A DNA stretch of 7,212 nucleotides from an uncultured Clostridia bacterium. GTDB lineage: Bacteria; Bacillota; Clostridia; Oscillospirales; Acutalibacteraceae. Numbering within the stretch: the stretch's first letter is position 1; each line of letters starts with the position of its first letter. Shown here in pieces: positions 5,388 to 7,212 of this stretch. Below the pieces are notes generated by a model. That model did not search any database. It was not told where the DNA came from and was given only the letters and a program-made list of their open reading frames with translations. A program made the translations under genes and the position numbers. Location: the NCBI GenBank assembly GCA_946409885.1, contig CAMJYF010000089.1:1-7212 (forward strand), read 5' to 3'.

Positions 5388-5462
5388 ACTGTCAAAAAAG
5401 GATCGCGCTCGCAAAAAGAGAACGGCAAATGAAGAAGACGCTGAAACTGACGGAGGGCTGTG

Positions 5463-6428
5463 ATGGGAAAGCTTTTGAACGATCTGAAATGTACGCTGAT
5501 ACAAAAGGCGGTATACGCAAAGGTTTATAAGGGACACAAGCCCAACGAGTGGGAGCCGTGGCATACGCCGGAGGTAAAGACGCTGAAAAACGGCACGGTC
5601 TGCCGCAGCGACGTAAAATACGGCGAGACCTATCCCAACAGCTTTACCGACGTCTGGTATCCCGACGGCAACGGCGAAAAACGGCCCGTGGTGGTGTATT
5701 TCCACGGCGGCGGCTTCATCTTCGGCAATAAGTCCTCCGGCGACCCGATGCAGACCGGTTCGGGCGGCGTCGGAAAGCTGGAAGCGATCGTCAAAGCGGG
5801 ATTTATCCTGGTCAACGCCGATTACGCGCTGGCGCCGCAGTACCGCTTCCCCGCGCAGATCCGACAGTGCGACGAGCTGCTGCGTTACCTGATCGCGCAT
5901 GAAGAAGAGCTGCATCTCGATATGAACAGGGTATGTCTCTCGGGCGGCAGCGCCGGGGCAAATATGACGGAGATCTACGCCGCGTGCGTGTGCAATCCCG
6001 ATTACGCCGCCGAACTCGGGTTCGCCCCCGTCATGACGCCGGAGAACCTGAAGGTGCTGGCCATCGACGAAGCGGCGCTGGACGCAAGCGTTTTCGACGG
6101 CAAAATGTACGCCATGCTGGGCTGCGCCGTCGGCGCGAAGCGCAATACGCCGGAGGCGGTAAAGATCATCAACGCGAAAACCTATATCCGCGACAGCTTT
6201 ATTCCCAGTTGGATCAACGCCTCCAACGAGCCGAATGACGAAACGGGGTATTTCATCACCGAAGGCCGCGGCCTCAAAAAGAAGCTGGACGCGATCGGCG
6301 TTCCCAATGAACTGGTGTTTTTCCCGGGGGCAAAGCTCCCCCACGGCTATATGGACCGCATGGAAAGCGATCCGTTCGCTTCCAGGGCCTTTTCCTCCAT
6401 GATGGGATTTATTCAGAAATACATATAA
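5463..6428 (+). CDS. Alpha/beta hydrolase, HSL-type esterase
   Basis: A 321-residue cytoplasmic esterase of the hormone-sensitive-lipase (alpha/beta hydrolase fold-3) type; no signal peptide is seen. The oxyanion-hole motif HGGGF is at 81-85, followed by the family stretch YALAPQYRFPAQI (121-133). The nucleophile elbow GGSAG (161-165) has Ser163, and His294 (PHGYM) is the likely catalytic histidine. Asp259 (NDE) is my candidate for the acid, less certain. Expected activity is hydrolysis of a small ester, such as an acetyl group on a sugar or glycoside. GGAGG lies six bases before the ATG at 5463; a GTG directly before it (5460) would leave too little room. The transporter gene follows after 12 bases and its ribosome binding site overlaps this stop codon, indicating an operon. 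The divergent AraC regulator is the likely controller. Confidence 0.9.
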   Translation: MGKLLNDLKCTLIQKAVYAKVYKGHKPNEWEPWHTPEVKTLKNGTVCRSDVKYGETYPNSFTDVWYPDGNGEKRPVVVYFHGGGFIFGNKSSGDPMQTGSGGVGKLEAIVKAGFILVNADYALAPQYRFPAQIRQCDELLRYLIAHEEELHLDMNRVCLSGGSAGANMTEIYAACVCNPDYAAELGFAPVMTPENLKVLAIDEAALDASVFDGKMYAMLGCAVGAKRNTPEAVKIINAKTYIRDSFIPSWINASNEPNDETGYFITEGRGLKKKLDAIGVPNELVFFPGAKLPHGYMDRMESDPFASRAFSSMMGFIQKYI

Positions 6429-6440
6429 AGGAGAATTCTC

Positions 6441-7212
6441 ATGGCTAAAACAGAACGCGCAAACAGGCATCCCGACTGGCGGCTCTCCGGAAAAGAGCGG
6501 TTCAACTATTATCTCTCCGATACCGGCCGTCTCTTCGGCACCGCGGTTTTTCAGACCTTTATGACCTCCTTCCTCGCGCTGCGCGGCGTGAATCTTACGC
6601 TGCTGGCGGGCGTGATGCTGGTGCTGAAAATGATCGACGCCGTGGACGACGTCGTGTTCGGCTTCCTCATCGACAGCTGAAGATCACCGAGTGGAAGGTT
6701 TTCAAAAAGCTGACGGGCGAAGGCAAATACCTTCCCTGGTACCGTCTCACGTTTTTCCTCTTCCCGCTGTTTACCATCGTCTTTTACGTAATGCCCTCCG
6801 GCCTGCCGCAGTGGGCGAAACTCGGCTGGTTTATCGTAAGCTATCTGCTCTATGATTTTTCCTGCACCCTCAACGAGGTGCCGATGAACAGCCTGATCAT
6901 GACGCTGACGGACAATACCGACGAACGCTCCCACATCATTACGATCAAGGGCCTTATCACCGTGATCGCCGCCGTTGTGGTCGGCTTCGCGCTCAACTTC
7001 CTTGTGGACCCGGTGGCCGGCCCCGGCTTCTCCTTTACGTCCGTATCTGTTGTGACCATGCTCATCTGTATCGGCATCATGATCCCGCTGGTCAAAAACG
7101 GCAGGGAGTACAATACGGAACTGAAGAACACCGAGGACGAAAAGAGCGAGTCCTACACCCTGCACGACATGTGGAACTGCGTGCGCGTCAATAAGTATAT
7201 GGCGGTCTTTCT
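6441..7212 (+). pseudogene. GPH/MelB-type glycoside transporter, frameshifted, truncated by window edge
   Basis: The start has AGGAG seven bases upstream. The first 79 codons carry the N-terminal helices and the pattern MIDAVDDVVFGFLID, matching the D-A-x-x-D motif of MelB-type sugar:cation symporters. A TGA at 6678-6680 then ends the frame. The protein resumes in the -1 frame from 6677 with LKITEWKVFKK, a GKYLPWYR stretch, and further helices including NEVPMNSLIMTLTDNTDERS, a recognisable GPH feature. It stays open to the window edge (178 more codons). Adding one A in GACAGCTG near 6675 restores an uninterrupted IDKLKITEW, so a single-base deletion explains the break. The gene is either a recent pseudogene or affected by a sequencing error. 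It would otherwise import the sugar or glycoside handled by the upstream esterase. Confidence 0.85.

Noticed and set aside
5429..5530. Short upstream reading frame (33 codons) overlapping the esterase start
   Set aside because: It lacks a ribosome binding site and its peptide has no feature of a leader; most of it is the esterase read in another frame.
5361..6470. 369-codon minus-strand reading frame
   Set aside because: Antisense to the esterase, which has a complete catalytic motif set and a good ribosome binding site.
6672..6682. Programmed -1 frameshift in the transporter
   Set aside because: No slippery X-XXY-YYZ heptamer is present and this transporter family is not known to use frameshifting; a one-base deletion explains it better.
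6551..7165. 204-codon minus-strand reading frame
   Set aside because: Antisense to the frameshifted transporter; composition is His/Asp/Arg-rich with no recognisable domain.

Overview
The window looks like a chromosomal segment of a fairly GC-rich Firmicute, most likely a gut-type Clostridia (inference). The supporting signs are strong AGGAGG-type ribosome binding sites before nearly every gene, sigma-A style TTGACA/TATAAT promoters, a tRNA-Leu with an encoded CCA end, and gene families typical of that group: PadR with a permease-prefix membrane protein, AraC with an esterase and a glycoside transporter, and an oligosaccharide-type MFS carrier. I see no phage, transposon, CRISPR or defence genes.

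Layout. Positions 1-49 hold a small cluster of short palindromes. Positions 74-1661 (minus) are a two-gene operon: a PadR repressor followed by a five-helix membrane protein with a large external C-terminal domain. It is driven by a consensus-like promoter that sits inside a long palindrome, the probable PadR operator. Positions 1787-3127 (minus) encode a 446-residue MFS transporter with its own promoter. Positions 3226-3533 (plus) are a tRNA-Leu(CAG) unit with promoter and terminator, and the 5' half of the tRNA is duplicated upstream of the intact gene. Positions 3549-3620 form a large hairpin whose arms are copies of the tRNA D-arm. Positions 3646-4269 (minus) encode a HAD phosphatase. Positions 4324-5271 (minus) encode an AraC-type regulator, divergent from an alpha/beta hydrolase (5463-6428, plus) and a GPH/MelB-type transporter (from 6441, plus) that runs off the right edge and is interrupted by a one-base frameshift.

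How the genes fit together. The AraC regulator, cytoplasmic esterase and glycoside-type transporter form a plausible uptake-and-deacylation module for an esterified sugar or glycoside. An inverted repeat between the divergent genes touches both candidate -35 elements and is the best candidate regulator site. If the frameshift is real, the uptake arm is broken. PadR and its membrane partner are a self-contained, probably autoregulated envelope unit. The tRNA locus is the most unusual part of the window: its partial copies suggest past recombination within the tRNA gene.
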